A stretch of DNA of 64,000 nucleotides from Diaporthe sp. PMI_573. Its lineage: Eukaryota > Ascomycota > Sordariomycetes > Diaporthales > Diaporthaceae. The notes under the pieces are model-generated. The model did not search any database. It saw only the letters and a program-made list of their open reading frames with translations, and was not told the DNA's origin. The number at the start of each line of letters is the position of its first letter. The first letter of the stretch is position 1. This document shows, one piece after another, positions 21,806-32,827 of the stretch. Location: positions 248,001 through 312,000 of the forward strand of contig JAJTUP010000009.1 in assembly GCA_021399435.1 (NCBI GenBank). Direction: 5' to 3'. Made by a program: the position numbers and the translations under genes.

Positions 21806-23657
21806 CTAAAGATCTTTGTGAAAGGTAGGCGGCTTCTGCCAGCTAGTGGCCCGGATCTTCTCCCCGTATATCCTCAAAAACCCAATGGGTAGCATCAACG
21901 CTACAGTCAGAAGAGCAAAGATCAGCCAGGCATATTGAATCTGGATCTCATCTCCGAGAGGGATTCTACAAGATATCCATCAGTATACCCGTTAGTAAGT
22001 AGAGCCGGTCATCTGAAGGGCTCGAAAGGGGAGGCACGAGATCACTCACACGTAGAAGGACAGAAAAGCGCTGAAGATATGTCGAAACAGATTAAGGAGT
22101 GTTGATATCTCAGCGCTCTGAGCTTTGTAACACTGTGAAGCCAGTCAGTTGCCCAAATACTTGCAAAGCGATATGAGGTAGTGTCCAGGACATACGTCGG
22201 TCGTGTAAGAGTAAACCACAGTTGTCGCCACTTGCAGCCCGCAGTTTGCGATTCCCATTCCGAAAGCGCTGCCTACCCAGCTTGTCGTTTTCGAGTGACT
22301 GATACACACTCCCTGGATAATTGTGCCAATTGGCAGCAGAAAAGCCAGCCAGAGCGCGTCAAGTCTTGGCTCCGGTGGTCGCTTCCCGTCGTGGCGCAGA
22401 GAGTGTCTGTAGATCAAAAAGTCCACGAACCACCCCGCATTGGCCTCGCCAATAAGGCAGCCGATCAAGAGCGGGATGCTGAGGATAAGGCCAGTCTGGA
22501 TGAGGTCGAAGTCGTAGAAGGTCCGAAAGACTACCGAGCCCGAGGCAGCGAAGAGAACACTTCCGAAGGAGAATGCTAGCATGTAATACAAAACCGGGAA
22601 GAGGACACAGATGTACTTCAGCATCATGAAGGGACGGGTGAACTCCAGTAGACGGATCCTGTTCCTGGGCAAATGCTTTGGTCTGAATAGAAGGAGATCT
22701 GTATGGGAGCTTTCCTGGTACTCAGAAGGTGTGGTTTCTGTCTGCCGTGAGTAAATCGTCTCCGGAAGGCAGAAAAGGTTGATGACGAAGAGGGCGAATT
22801 GGACATAGGCCGGTATAGTGAAGCAGTATCTCCAGCCCAAGTTCTGAGCGGTGAAACCCCCAATCAGCGGGGCTAGATGTGGCCCGTTGGTCAAGAAAAA
22901 GGTAAAGATCCCCATGAAAAAGCCTCGCTGGTGGAGAAAGTATAGGTCGCATATCGTCGCTGCCCCTATGGCAATAGTGCTGCCGGCTCCGATACCTGAG
23001 AATGCACGGGTGGCGAGAACGCCGCCCCAGGTGGAACAGTTTCCCGCTATTACGTTCGAGATGGCAGCTAAAAGATTACCTCCGAGGTAAATCGGGCGTC
23101 GTCCGTAGATGTTGGCAAAGGGTACGATCAGCAGTGGTCCTACACCTCCAAAAACGATCTATCATACTACCCCTTAGCCTCTTTTCTTTGCACACTTTGC
23201 GGTTCTACCCACCATGGACGAGGTAAAGGGAAGCTTGTTGACTCACATAGACCGTCAGCTCGTAAGACGCTTGTACGGGTGTAATTCCGAAAGCACGCGC
23301 TAAGGGGACGAAAGCAGGATTTATGACGGCCGAGGCCATCGGCCCTACCATGGCGAGCAATGAGATCTGGAGGGTAACAGCCAACTTCCAACCAGGAGAC
23401 CAATTCTAGAAGGACAATCAGAAGGTTTTCGGAGTAGAAGCTTGATAGTACGTCAACAAAGCGTATATTAAATCAACACTGATACTCACTAAGGGGTCAT
23501 CTTTATGATCTGAAGGCTGAGGCACCAATGAGAGGCCGTGCTTGTCAAGTTTAAGCACCGGTGTAGTTGCCTTTTCGTTCCCGTTGATCTCATGTATGTC
23601 CTTCTCATCTGGCAGGGCCTGGTGTCCATCCTCGATATCACGCGTTGGAGAAAACAT
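21806..23657 (-). CDS. MFS drug:H+ antiporter (DHA1-like, 12 TM)
   Basis: Five exons on the minus strand (23657-23490, 23405-23247, 23158-22196, 22132-22050, 21965-21806) encode 510 residues. The cytoplasmic N-terminus is hydrophilic. NWSPGWKLAVTLQISLLAM opens TM1, followed by MASAVINPAFVPLARAFG, a motif-A-type GRRPIYLGG loop and RAFSGIGAGSTIAIG. TTDCYKAQSAEISTLLNLFR is a block typical of fungal multidrug and polyamine-type MFS exporters. A central loop with GKRPPEPRLDALW separates the two halves. The protein is expected in the plasma membrane exporting small molecules by proton antiport; the substrate is unknown. All four introns keep phase and rebuild conserved motifs, so the exon model is reliable. 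Confidence 0.93.
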
Positions 23658-24247
23658 GATGCGTGGGAGTGAACCGCAGAGCGAGCTTCGAGATGTGGCA
23701 AGAAGTTGAGAAGGCTACATCAAATCTGACAACAGATATGGAGCAGACACGTTTAAAAAAGATTATCAACATAGCACATAGTCAATTTCTCCGTCTTCAG
23801 TGGACCAATGATTATCCTTCGATCAGCGATCAGCACGGCACAACATGCATTGCAACGTCGCTAAAATGCTTGCTAGTTAGTGCTCACTTCGGCGGACCCT
23901 CGAGTCGGCACTTGCCAGGACAAAATGCTGCGGAGAAAATGGAGGACATTATGAACCTCTCCGAATTCCCCCAACATAGTCATTTGAAGGCTTAAGCCTT
24001 GGCGTCAGCATTTTAATGGGATCGCAACTGATGATATCCATAGCTCACAGAAGGCTAAGCTCCTTGTGGCAGAGGTTGCGACTAATTATTGTCGATTGAA
24101 AGCGCCTCACATGGCAGGTCAGATTGGGAAAATATCCGAAGACATACGCCTCTATCTCGCAAGAGTTGAATAAAGAGCCGAGTCAAATTGTGTTTTAAGA
24201 CTGCTCGTAAAACGGTGGGTTCGCCCCGGGAAAGCTCTGTAGCCGCT
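23658..24247. other. Intergenic region, no supported gene
   Basis: About 590 bp: promoter side of the MFS gene and 3' side of the mannosyltransferase gene. The frame at 23663-23995 has no protein-like features. Confidence 0.5.
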
Positions 24248-25690
24248 CTAAAGAAAACCAAACTCATCATCCAGTCTTTGCGCCAAAGTGATAGAAGCAT
24301 TCAGAATCCTTGTCACGTCTTGAGTCAATGGTGTGCTTGTCCTGCCAACCATGCAGCTCATCTGTGTCCTGTCCGAGCCCTTCTCCCATATTCCATCGAC
24401 CATGGTATGTGTCGGAAGACCAAATTCATGCGTGTCAGCCCTCTTGTTTCTCAAGAGACCTCCGTTGTACCAAATGAGCTCGTCATTGATATCAATGTGC
24501 CCAATCACAAAGCTGCAGATTCTCTCAAACATGGAGCTTTCAACCATTTCTTTGAACCAACCGACCATGGCACCGTAGTGCTTCTCAAACGCATAGCTCG
24601 ACCCGCTCAGCTCGAAGCCGAACCACCAACTCTCTTTGTCACCGTACGTGAGTTTATAGGTGACCTCCTCGCGGACATCATACATGTTCTGCCAGGCGAC
24701 GTGCAGAAGACCCATCAGAACATCCAGGCGTGATTTATTGATGACGACGACACCCGACTCCCCCTCTTCCCCGTAGTCTTCAGCCCAGACGAGTGACCTG
24801 TTGAGAGCGGCGCTGGGTTCGTGGATTTGTGACCTCCACCATTCATGACGTTCAGGAGCTCCATGTTGCCAGAGCAAGCGGTCGTGGAAGAGGAGAGCAC
24901 CAGTCGAGGTGTAGGATGGATCGAGAAAGAGCTTTTCGGGTGGCTGGACAAAAACACAGTCCGCGTCAAGGAGTATGACCTCTTCGAAGGGCGCGTAGAG
25001 GGCAGCAAACGCTTTGATAGCCCAACCACCTTCGGCAAGCTTCAAGTTTGTGTCATCGATGGCGGTGAGAATATCAAGAAACTGAACGTCGTAGAACCGT
25101 GAGTGGAGCCTCTCGCGGTCATGAGGCGGCAGGTCTTCATTCCCAGCGTAGACGATCTGGATGGGGAGCTTGTTGTGCAGGACCTCTTTCAGCGAGCCGA
25201 TGAGGTGCGTGGCGTATCTCAGCGTGCCCTTCCCAGTCGGAATGACGATTCCACGAGACCCTGGGACGATGGACGAACGCAGATCAGTGAAAGGCGTCTT
25301 GCCGTCAGGGAATTTGGGTCGGAGGAAAGGGAAGGATGATGCAAGCGCGCTCTCCACCGTCTCCTGGAGAAACTGCTTGTCATCAAACTCCGGGGCGTTG
25401 TCGAGGAATCTGACCCATTTTCGGGCAAGACGAACCCGCTCCCCCAGGATGTGAAATTTCGATTTGTACGGAGATTCGATTGGATCATTGATTATTGCTC
25501 TTGCCTCTTCAATGATAGAAGCAGCGTATCCCTGCCATAACGCCCGGTCGATTTGTTGAGGATGCGCTGGACGCTGCGACCACCTCAGCGTTAAAATCTG
25601 AGAAGTACGAGTGGAAATCCAAAAGGATTGCAAGAATATGAGCAGAACGCATAAAGAGAGAACGCCTGTCATGAAGCGAGAGGATGGCAT
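24248..25690 (-). CDS. Alpha-1,3-mannosyltransferase, Mnn1-type (GT71)
   Basis: An intronless gene of 480 residues. It is a type II Golgi membrane protein: a short cytoplasmic tail, a signal anchor at residues 7-25 (MTGVLSLCVLLIFLQSFWI), a stem, then the catalytic domain. RGIVIPTGKGTLRYATHLIG and LPIQIVYAGNEDLP are the family's N-terminal sugar-nucleotide blocks, LLDADCVFVQPP carries the DxD metal-binding motif (Asp242, Asp244), and EDYGEEGESGVVVINK and DKESWWFGFELSG are the C-terminal catalytic blocks. Mnn1-like enzymes add alpha-1,3-mannose to N- and O-glycans using GDP-mannose. Length and motif order match the family and nothing looks broken. Candida MNN1-type and Cryptococcus Cmt1-like are the alternatives within the clan. 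Confidence 0.92.
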   Translation of the reverse strand: MPSSRFMTGVLSLCVLLIFLQSFWISTRTSQILTLRWSQRPAHPQQIDRALWQGYAASIIEEARAIINDPIESPYKSKFHILGERVRLARKWVRFLDNAPEFDDKQFLQETVESALASSFPFLRPKFPDGKTPFTDLRSSIVPGSRGIVIPTGKGTLRYATHLIGSLKEVLHNKLPIQIVYAGNEDLPPHDRERLHSRFYDVQFLDILTAIDDTNLKLAEGGWAIKAFAALYAPFEEVILLDADCVFVQPPEKLFLDPSYTSTGALLFHDRLLWQHGAPERHEWWRSQIHEPSAALNRSLVWAEDYGEEGESGVVVINKSRLDVLMGLLHVAWQNMYDVREEVTYKLTYGDKESWWFGFELSGSSYAFEKHYGAMVGWFKEMVESSMFERICSFVIGHIDINDELIWYNGGLLRNKRADTHEFGLPTHTMVDGIWEKGSDRTQMSCMVGRTSTPLTQDVTRILNASITLAQRLDDEFGFL

Positions 25691-27092
25691 CTTTGTAATG
25701 ATGTTGAAAAACTGAAATCAAAAGTGGTCAAGCCTTGGGAAAAGCGCCTTTCTGGGGGCAGCTCTTTGCGTGGGAACAAACGGATTGGACGCAAAAGGTG
25801 GGCCTTCTGATTTTCCTCGGTGGGCGCTACTTGTGCTGAATCCTGAAAATGCTGAAACCTGGCCTATTGGCCATAGAAAATTTGATTGACGGTTGGATGT
25901 CTAAGTACGTGAGACTGAGGCTGCTTTCTGTTTTTCCAGATCTTCAAGGTTGGCGGGGCTCATGGCGCAGCCCTGCCACCGAAACGGCCTGGCTAATCAG
26001 ACTTAATGTGCAGGCTCTGAAGCTTGCTGCAGAATCAACGATAAATGTCTTCCTAATCAACTTTGCAAAAGTCCAGATGGTTCCAATAATGTCTTGGTGC
26101 GTGGCCCTTGCGGCACACACCCATACAACAAGGCTACAATAGATGCGCACAGATTTGTGATTTTGGTGCACAAAATTCCATTATCTTTGGTCTAGAAGTA
26201 GTATCACTTTACCCAGACTTTCACCTCCAGACTAGATGAGACAAGATACAAGCTTGAGAGAAGATGTTTTCTTGAGGGTTGAGATATGTGACAAAGGCGT
26301 CTTTCTGCTGATTCGGGGACGATGCAGGTTGCAACAAAAACACTGGACTTTTGTACCTCGACGAAATAGCCGTCTTACTTGACTCAGCTCCAAGGCAGAC
26401 ATTTTTGACAATGTCGACCAGTACAGCAGCTTCGAAATATCTTTCAAACCCCAGCCATGAATCTACCTCTCCTCGCACAAACTCAAGATCGGACTCAGAC
26501 TCAGATTCACACTCGGACAGCAATGAGTCTCTTGCACTCAAAGTAGGACTCAGGGTCGGCATCCCGGCGGCTGCCATCGTTCACAACGTGTTTTCCAAGC
26601 CGCTTCATGCTATACCGACAATCTAACGCGACAAATGCCTGGGGAGATCAATGCGGTCCGCTAAGCAAGGGCCGACTTGTTCTCGGCTGCAGAATACAGA
26701 GCCCGTGACAGAAGAAATCTCCTTCGGGGGACAAGACAGAGCCGGCTTCCCGCCTTAGGTCTCTTCGCGCCAAATACTGTAATCGTTACTCCCATATCGC
26801 TTCAGCATCAGCTGTTAACAACGCAGCACGCAGCACGCAGCAGGTAACATTCAGTGAACTGGCAGCACAGAAGGATGACTGGTAAGGAAGGAAACATGCG
26901 TGGGGCAGTACTAAGCTCGGGCCACTACGCGTTTGGGCCGCGTATCTCGGTGCCTTTCTAACCTCTGCTTCGACACCGTTACCGCCGATTGTTTCCTGCC
27001 GTGTGGGGCCCTTGACACTGGGCTTGATCACTTCGCGACGTTCGATAGCCACATAAATCTATCCATCCCCTTCCGACTTCTATTTCGTCGCC
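25691..27092. other. Intergenic region, no supported gene
   Basis: About 1.4 kb. A frame with ATG at 26412 would give a 71-residue peptide containing an SDSDSDSHSDSNES repeat; it has no other support and is not called. The final bases are the promoter of the DUF7924 gene. Confidence 0.5.
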
Positions 27093-28652
27093 ATGGCCCA
27101 AACTCGAGCCCAGGGAGCCGCCAAAAGGGGGCGCAATCCAGAGGATCAGGGTACGTTTTGTGAAGCGCCGACAGGCCGTAGCTGACAATGAACAGACCAC
27201 GACGCTCCGACGCGCAAACGTCGAAAGACACATCATAAGTCGTCGAAGGTACCCCCTATCCGAGGCAAAGGCCGAAAGCTCGCCATCGAAGACACACACG
27301 ATCTTGGCCTCGGACCCTCTCCGAAGCGACCGCAGATTTCAAGACCGTCTGTCCCCGAGACGGTCGGCAATGCCACAGCAGAAAACGTTGACCCCGACAA
27401 CCCAGTCGAGTACTGGACAAGAAAAAGCTGTTGGCCTCCTCAATACTTCAAGCACGGCATGGAGCACTTGCTGGCGCGAAAGCGGTCCTCGTCCGCCCTC
27501 GGTGGACGTAAGCGATCGAACTCTGCCTCGTCCACAACGCCGAGCGACCAGAAGCCGCGCGAGGAGAAAAGTGCACAGTATCGAGATCAGCGTTACGAGA
27601 CACTGCTTACCACCAAGGGCAGTTTCATGGTCAAATCGAAATTGGACGTTACTAGCGAAAGCAAATCCCTCTGCAAAAATCTGCTCGAGAGGAAGCAAGT
27701 CTTTCTCGAGAACTCGCTCTTCCGTGACGACCTTTTCGACTCAACCTGCCAGAAGATCCATAATAAAAACGAAGCCCGAGTCATCCGAGATATTTCTCGG
27801 CTAATCGTCCCTTCGGCGGAGAGTCTTGCGACATATGGCGCTAAGCACCTCGAAATCCTGACAGAGAGTATCAACGAAGGCTGGAACAACTCGATTCCTC
27901 TTACTGGGGCACGTCCACAGCCGGACTATTCCGTTGGGTTTCAACGAGACGCTTTCACCGAAGGACAGCTCGCCAAGCTATCGCCGTTTATTGGCGATTT
28001 CACCGGCAGGGACCTGTCTTTCTTCATGGCTACATACTACATGTACTTCCCGTTCCTAGCCTGCGAGGTCAAATGCGGCGCCGCGGCGCTGGATGTCGCG
28101 GACCGCCAGAACGCCCACAGCATGACCCTCGCGGCACGGGGCATCGTCGAGCTCTTCCGTCTGGTGGGGCGCGAGGACGAGGCACATCGGCAGATCCTCG
28201 CCTTCTCCGTCTCGCATGACCACCAGTCGGTGCGGATCTACGGCCATTACCCGGTGATCGATGGGAAGGAAACCAAGTACTACCGCCACCCAATCCGCAA
28301 TTTCTCATTCACGGAGCTGGATGGAAAGGAGAAATGGGCAGCATACCAGTTCACCAAGAATATTTACGATACATGGATGCTGGGCCACTTCAAAAGGATC
28401 TGCTCGGCCATCGATCAGTTGCCGTCGAAGCTGAACTTCGACGTTCCGGCGCTTTCCGAGTCCACCGGCCTCTCGCAGGGCCTTCAGAGCCATCTGGCAT
28501 TATCGGAGGCCGGCTCCGCATCGCTACTGGATGAGGACGATCAGTTGAGGAAGGTTGGCCAGGTAGCAAGTCCGGATACTTCATTTTCCAACCCCGGGCC
28601 TGCCAAGCGGAGGAGGAGCCCAGTCAAGAAACAGAAGGATTATATCATGTAG
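27093..28652 (+). CDS. DUF7924-type fungal protein with PD-(D/E)XK-like residue pattern
   Basis: Two exons (27093-27150, 27196-28652) encode 504 residues. The N-terminus is basic with nuclear-signal text (RKRRKTHHKSSK). A conserved VEYWTRKSCWPPQYF is followed by a Ser-rich MEHLLARKRSSS stretch, then the domain: PREEKSAQYRDQRYETLL, FGxF-type helices, RPQPDYSVGF, MYFPFLACEVKCGAAALDV, RQNAHSMTLAARGIVELFRL, SVSHDHQSVRIYGHYPVIDG and ELDGKEKWAAYQFTKNIYD. I recognise this as the widespread fungal family I know as DUF7924. Asp263, Glu310-x-Lys312 and Gln324 have the order D...ExK...Q seen in PD-(D/E)XK nucleases. This is my inference, not an established function. The C-terminus ends in a second basic stretch (PAKRRRSPVKKQK). 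The intron is 45 nt. Confidence 0.85.
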
Positions 28653-29775
28653 TCACCTTAGGTGAACAGCGAGAAGTAAACAGCAGCAAGTTGGTATCTA
28701 AGGACCTGCAAGCAGCTCTGCTGATGGTACGACAACTGACCCCTCGCAACAAATGCTTTTCTGTCGGGCTACAGCTGACTAGTTATTAAGCATTTTCACA
28801 GTGATGTTGCGTAGAGTTTTGACCGTCTTCAGTGCATACAGAAGCTGGCGCTTGCCAGCAAGGCTTTCCCTATCGTATCAAGTGACGCTCGACACGCTGC
28901 GGCCTTTCCATACAGACGTTTGCGGACGGATCGCTCAGTGCGTCAGCATGGCAACCCCGCAGTGGTCCGAGAGGCTCACTTGTCAGAATAAGGCGCTCCG
29001 CCGAGCATCTCCTGCGCCTCGAGTCGACCACGATCTACCGTTCCCCCGCGAACATTACTCAGTACCGCTGCCTGACTTTGTTATGTACCTCAGGTATTGC
29101 CATGATAGAGTATTGCAGGCCGTGCGACCGTGGCTTCTACAAGGCACAATATTTGCAACGACTGCCCGCAGAAGCCGGACTGGCACAAAGAGCGAGCTGG
29201 AAGAGTAGTTATCACGAGCCACCTGTCGTCCCTCTAGTGCTAGGACATGGGGGTGGTTATGGCTTCAGACGCCAATTCTTGCTCTTAACCAGGATCGCCA
29301 CGCCACGTCCCGTCTTTAGTGCCATCATTGCCGGCTACACACCAGTGCAGGCAAACTGGGTGACACGTGAGTGCGCGACTGGTCTCGAGCGTCAGCCGGT
29401 GTACGCCGGTAGCTGTGTCCCAGAGCCGGGTCTTACTGTCTGTCAAGGCCAAGGGAGGTCTTCTTCACGCTGTTGAAAGCCCTTCAAGTTCTATTTTTAG
29501 GTCTAGGGATTAGTTTCTGTCTCCTCATAATGACAGGGGCCTGTTTTGCTACCAGCTGCTTCTTGGGCCCCCGGGGGGGATTTTGAGGGCCACACCCGTT
29601 GGGAGTAAGATTCAGCCCTAAATGCCTGTAACCTTTGTATCAAATCACTGTCGAGTGCTACAGCAGAAAAGGTCCTCGCACTAAGGAGTACATTCAAAGC
29701 ACTTACATACATTATGACACCCTTGGATTAAGCTAGGCATTCCCGGATGCGTCTATGTATCTCAGACAGAGCATT

Positions 29776-29850
29776 AAATATACAAAATATACATATATAT
29801 ATATACATATATAAAAATTTTCTTATATATTTATATATTAACTATATATG
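29776..29850. repeat. AT-rich microsatellite-like tract
   Basis: About 75 bp almost entirely A and T with TA-dinucleotide runs, in an otherwise balanced region. It can form hairpins and marks non-coding DNA; no coding role. Confidence 0.85.
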
Positions 29851-30208
29851 TAGAGATAAGGGTATGTTAGCGTGGTTTGGCGCTAAGGAGTAGAGGGGCA
29901 AGCGTTTAAGGGTGCTGAAGAAGTATAACCCCACGGGCGTGTTTAGTGTTTATACACCAATTGCGTAGGGTCAGGTGGTGGCTAGACTCTTGCATGATAA
30001 AATGCAGTAATTCGAAACACGAGGCTGAACCTCACAACTTCACTCTCTCCTCTGCGCTAGTTTTTGTTGTGTCTACAATCGGCGAAATTATCCTTTTACA
30101 CCATCGTAGTCTAATAACCATCCCCCACGATGCATCTGTACCCCGTGGGACGACAGCCCCACCACGGCTGATCAGGCAAGCTCTTGCATCATCGGACAAC
30201 GTCCGATG

Positions 30209-30238
30209 TCGGTCCTGGTCCGGTCGGTCCTGGTCCGG
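30209..30238. repeat. Two perfect tandem copies of a 15-bp unit
   Basis: The unit TCGGTCCTGGTCCGG occurs twice without a gap at 30209-30223 and 30224-30238, about 125 bp before the start of the hydroxy-acid dehydrogenase gene. The unit itself repeats a GGTCC core, so it could be a cluster of short binding sites or simple slippage. Confidence 0.9.
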
Positions 30239-30363
30239 GGTACCACGGTGTTCTGGCTTGAGGGACCGTTATTAAAGCACTCATGACATGCTTCAAACAA
30301 AGCTTGGTAGCACTCTGCGACATAGTTACCACTGAACCTTAGCGAACAGATGAAGTGTGCAAT

Positions 30364-31593
30364 ATGACGAGTGGCAAGGAACTGGATCCGATTACCATCA
30401 GCGACGTGCGGGAAATCGCAAAGAAGCGTCTCCCACACCAGGTATGGGATTATTACAGAACAGGTGCCGATGAAGAGCATACTCTTCGAAGAAATGAGGA
30501 AGCATTCCAACAGTACGAAGCAGAAATTGCTCTGGTATTTTCCCAATCCTCTGCTGACAGTTTAAGGTTGATTCTCCGGCCTCGAGTTCTACGCGATGTG
30601 AGCAGCATCGATACAAGGACCGCGATCCTTGGTAAACGCTATGACATCCCAATAGCCGTCGCTCCTAGCGCGTACCAGAAGCTCGCAGGCGGCAACGGCG
30701 AGGTCGATGTCGCACGCGCGAGCTTCGGACTGGGGACCAACGTCATTCTTTCGACCAATGCTACAACAACGCTCGAGGACGTTGCTGAGGCTGTGCCGCG
30801 GCGCGCGCCCGAATATCCCGCGCCGTGGTTTCAATTGTACTTTATCCAGTCCAGGGAGCTCACAGCCAGCCTGGTGCAGAGGGCAGAGAAGGCAGGTTAT
30901 GAGGCTCTCGTCCTGACGGTCGACACGCCCATCCTCGGCAACCGACTCCACGAGCGGAGGGAGCCGTTAGAACTGCCACCGGGTATGTCTATGGCGAACG
31001 CACTGTCCAGGAGGGCAGGGTCCATCTCCAAAGCTGGTCTTATCCTCAGGGCCAAGACAGCAGCTGATTATAAGAGGTTGGTGGATGAAAACGCGGGCTC
31101 TCTCGTCGACACCAGACTTGGTTGGACGGAAGTAATTCCGTGGCTGCGATCTCACACAAAGATGAGACTAATTCTCAAGGGCATCATGACCTCGGAGGAC
31201 GCAGAACTAGCACTAGAGGCGGGCGTGGACGGTATTATAGTGTCTAATCATGGCGGGCGGCAGCTGGATGGTGTTTCCTCAACTATAGAAGCGCTACCCG
31301 AGATTGTCGACGTTATCAGGGGCAGAATCCCGGTCATCTTGGATGGGGGCATCAGTCGTGGCAGTGATGTTTTCAAGGCGCTTGCGTTGGGAGCAGACTT
31401 GTGTCTCATTGGCAGAACGGCACTTTGGGGACTCGCGTGGAACGGTCAAAAGGGTGTCGAAGATGTGCTGCATATACTGGAAAGAGAACTGGCCAGAACG
31501 ATGGCGCTGGCTGGTGCAGCGAGCCTCAAAGACATCGCAAAGAGCATGCTTGGCCGCGCAAAGACGGATGGCTTTGGCATCGCCAAGCTATGA
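30364..31593 (+). CDS. FMN-dependent 2-hydroxy-acid dehydrogenase/oxidase
   Basis: The frame is open throughout and gives 409 residues; removing a likely 48-nt intron (30513-30560, GTACGA...GACAG) gives 393. The protein is a TIM-barrel flavoenzyme of the glycolate oxidase / lactate dehydrogenase family. WDYYRTGADEEHT carries the substrate-contacting Tyr, IPIAVAPSAYQKL and VILSTNATTTLEDV bind FMN, WFQLYFIQSRE, LVLTVDTPILGNRLHERR, LKGI (Lys) and IIVSNHGGRQLDG with the active-site His (about residue 280 in the spliced form) follow, then VILDGGISRGSDVFKALALGA. It oxidises a small L-2-hydroxy acid to the keto acid; no cytochrome b5 domain is present, so it is not a flavocytochrome b2. The spliced join restores the family's RLILRPRVL directly after the AFQQ helix. 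The start is the first ATG in frame. Confidence 0.93.
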   Translation: MTSGKELDPITISDVREIAKKRLPHQVWDYYRTGADEEHTLRRNEEAFQQYEAEIALVFSQSSADSLRLILRPRVLRDVSSIDTRTAILGKRYDIPIAVAPSAYQKLAGGNGEVDVARASFGLGTNVILSTNATTTLEDVAEAVPRRAPEYPAPWFQLYFIQSRELTASLVQRAEKAGYEALVLTVDTPILGNRLHERREPLELPPGMSMANALSRRAGSISKAGLILRAKTAADYKRLVDENAGSLVDTRLGWTEVIPWLRSHTKMRLILKGIMTSEDAELALEAGVDGIIVSNHGGRQLDGVSSTIEALPEIVDVIRGRIPVILDGGISRGSDVFKALALGADLCLIGRTALWGLAWNGQKGVEDVLHILERELARTMALAGAASLKDIAKSMLGRAKTDGFGIAKL

Positions 31594-32827
31594 ATTTTCA
31601 TCTTCCTTTCCTCAGCGTTAGCTTTGTTTTCCAACTGTACTTATATTACAATTCTATCAAGACCAAATTATCCAGCAATGTTTTATTGAGCTCAGTCACA
31701 AATTATGGAACCTCCATGTACCAAGAAAAGGGCATTCCTCGCCACTAAACATGGCGTGATCTAAAGGCACTTTGCTTTAATGGCGACTGATTAACATCTC
31801 CGGTGTCAATGCTTCTCAAATTTCGAAGTTTAATCAGGCAAGACGATCAAAGTGTGCATATAGTGGGTAGGCTGGCAAGTAGTATGGCTGATTGACGTAT
31901 TGTTGTTAGGTACCGGGCAAAAAAGGTCCTGTAGCTAATTAGAGTACGAGAAAATGCTGACTAAGTGGGATGCTGGTTGGCATGGCAAAGTGTTGGGCTT
32001 GGCGCCTCCCAAGGGATGGGTGGGCGGACGTTAGCTGGGGGTAGGCCCATACCTGCTACTTCACTATATTGGACATTTCTGCTGCACTCCTCTCCTTCTC
32101 TATCTTCGCTAACCAGGTACCTGTCGGAAAAAAGCTGCTGTGGCTGTTGCGAAACTTTTCTTCCTTCAACTCGGTCGAGAAACGCAGTTTGCCATGTTAT
32201 AGAAACAAAGGCATCGATGACCAGTTGATGATTAGGCGGAGACAGTGTCAAGTCTACCACCGTTCCACTTTGGCGCATGTTGTCAAAAACCCCATACAAG
32301 GCACCGATTAGGCATGCGTGTACAACTTTTCCGCTTCTCAAACTTTGTAAGCCTATTTGAACTGCATTCATAATTATCCAAGCTACCCCTTCTTGGTCTG
32401 GAATCCCAAAACCATCGGGAGTTGGCGCGTTGGTGAGTGGGTCGTCCCGTACTCCCACCTGAAGAGAATCTAATACCTCACAGTCACGCCGTATCCCAGA
32501 CGCACATGCCCAACCCGGCCACGATCACGACACGCCAGATATCCGGCCATTCGACCCTTCGGATACAGTTGTGGAAGAACGTCCAATTTTCAGCAGCACC
32601 ACATACAGATCCGACCCAGTCGCCGCTCTCATTCCCTGGCCATCCACCTTTTGCAAGTGTCCCTTTTGAAGCAGAGTCCGAAAAAAATCTTGGCTTGTTC
32701 GTTGCTGCCGCCCGTGGGATGTCCGGTATTCTCGAGATCTACCTCTATCAACTTTTACCGCACCGCAGCAATACGAGAGACCAAGAAGAAGAGCAAGATT
32801 AATCTACGTCGGTAATTCTGGCTCAAC
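31594..32827. other. Intergenic region with weak frames on both strands
   Basis: About 1.2 kb. Minus-strand frames at 31961-32458 and about 32460-32760 are open and protein-like in places but cannot be joined by clean splice signals; the first is listed with low confidence. A plus-strand frame from ATG 32505 to 32802 has no recognisable content. Confidence 0.4.
31961..32371 (-). CDS. Doubtful hypothetical protein
   Basis: From the first ATG at 32371 this frame gives 136 residues; it remains open upstream to 32458. Text such as SLRSGKVVHACLIGALYGVF and TVVDLTLSPPNHQLVIDAF looks more like protein than chance. A second minus-strand frame immediately upstream (reading WVGSVCGAAENWTFFHNC) could be an earlier exon, but the only splice signals between them would make an intron of about 23 nt, too short. 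It may be a broken gene. No family is recognised. Confidence 0.2.
   Translation of the reverse strand: MNAVQIGLQSLRSGKVVHACLIGALYGVFDNMRQSGTVVDLTLSPPNHQLVIDAFVSITWQTAFLDRVEGRKVSQQPQQLFSDRYLVSEDREGEECSRNVQYSEVAGMGLPPANVRPPIPWEAPSPTLCHANQHPT

Larger units (their letters stand above)
28653..30363. other. Intergenic region with AT-rich microsatellite
   Basis: About 1.7 kb. Two overlapping plus-strand frames (28801-29208, 29078-29476) lack recognisable content. An AT-dinucleotide-rich tract lies at 29776-29850 and a perfect 15-bp tandem duplication at 30209-30238; both are listed separately. Confidence 0.5.

Noticed and set aside
26412..26626. 71-codon frame with SD-repeat
   Set aside because: Apart from the short Ser/Asp repeat there is no support; likely simple-sequence DNA.
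28801..29476. Two overlapping plus-strand frames after the DUF7924 gene
   Set aside because: No domain, no splice chain, Arg/Pro/Cys-rich text as expected from chance frames.
29776..29850. Centromere- or RIP-type AT block
   Set aside because: Only about 75 bp long with balanced flanks; a microsatellite explains it.
30209..30238. CRISPR-like direct repeats
   Set aside because: Only two abutting copies without spacers, in a eukaryotic genome.
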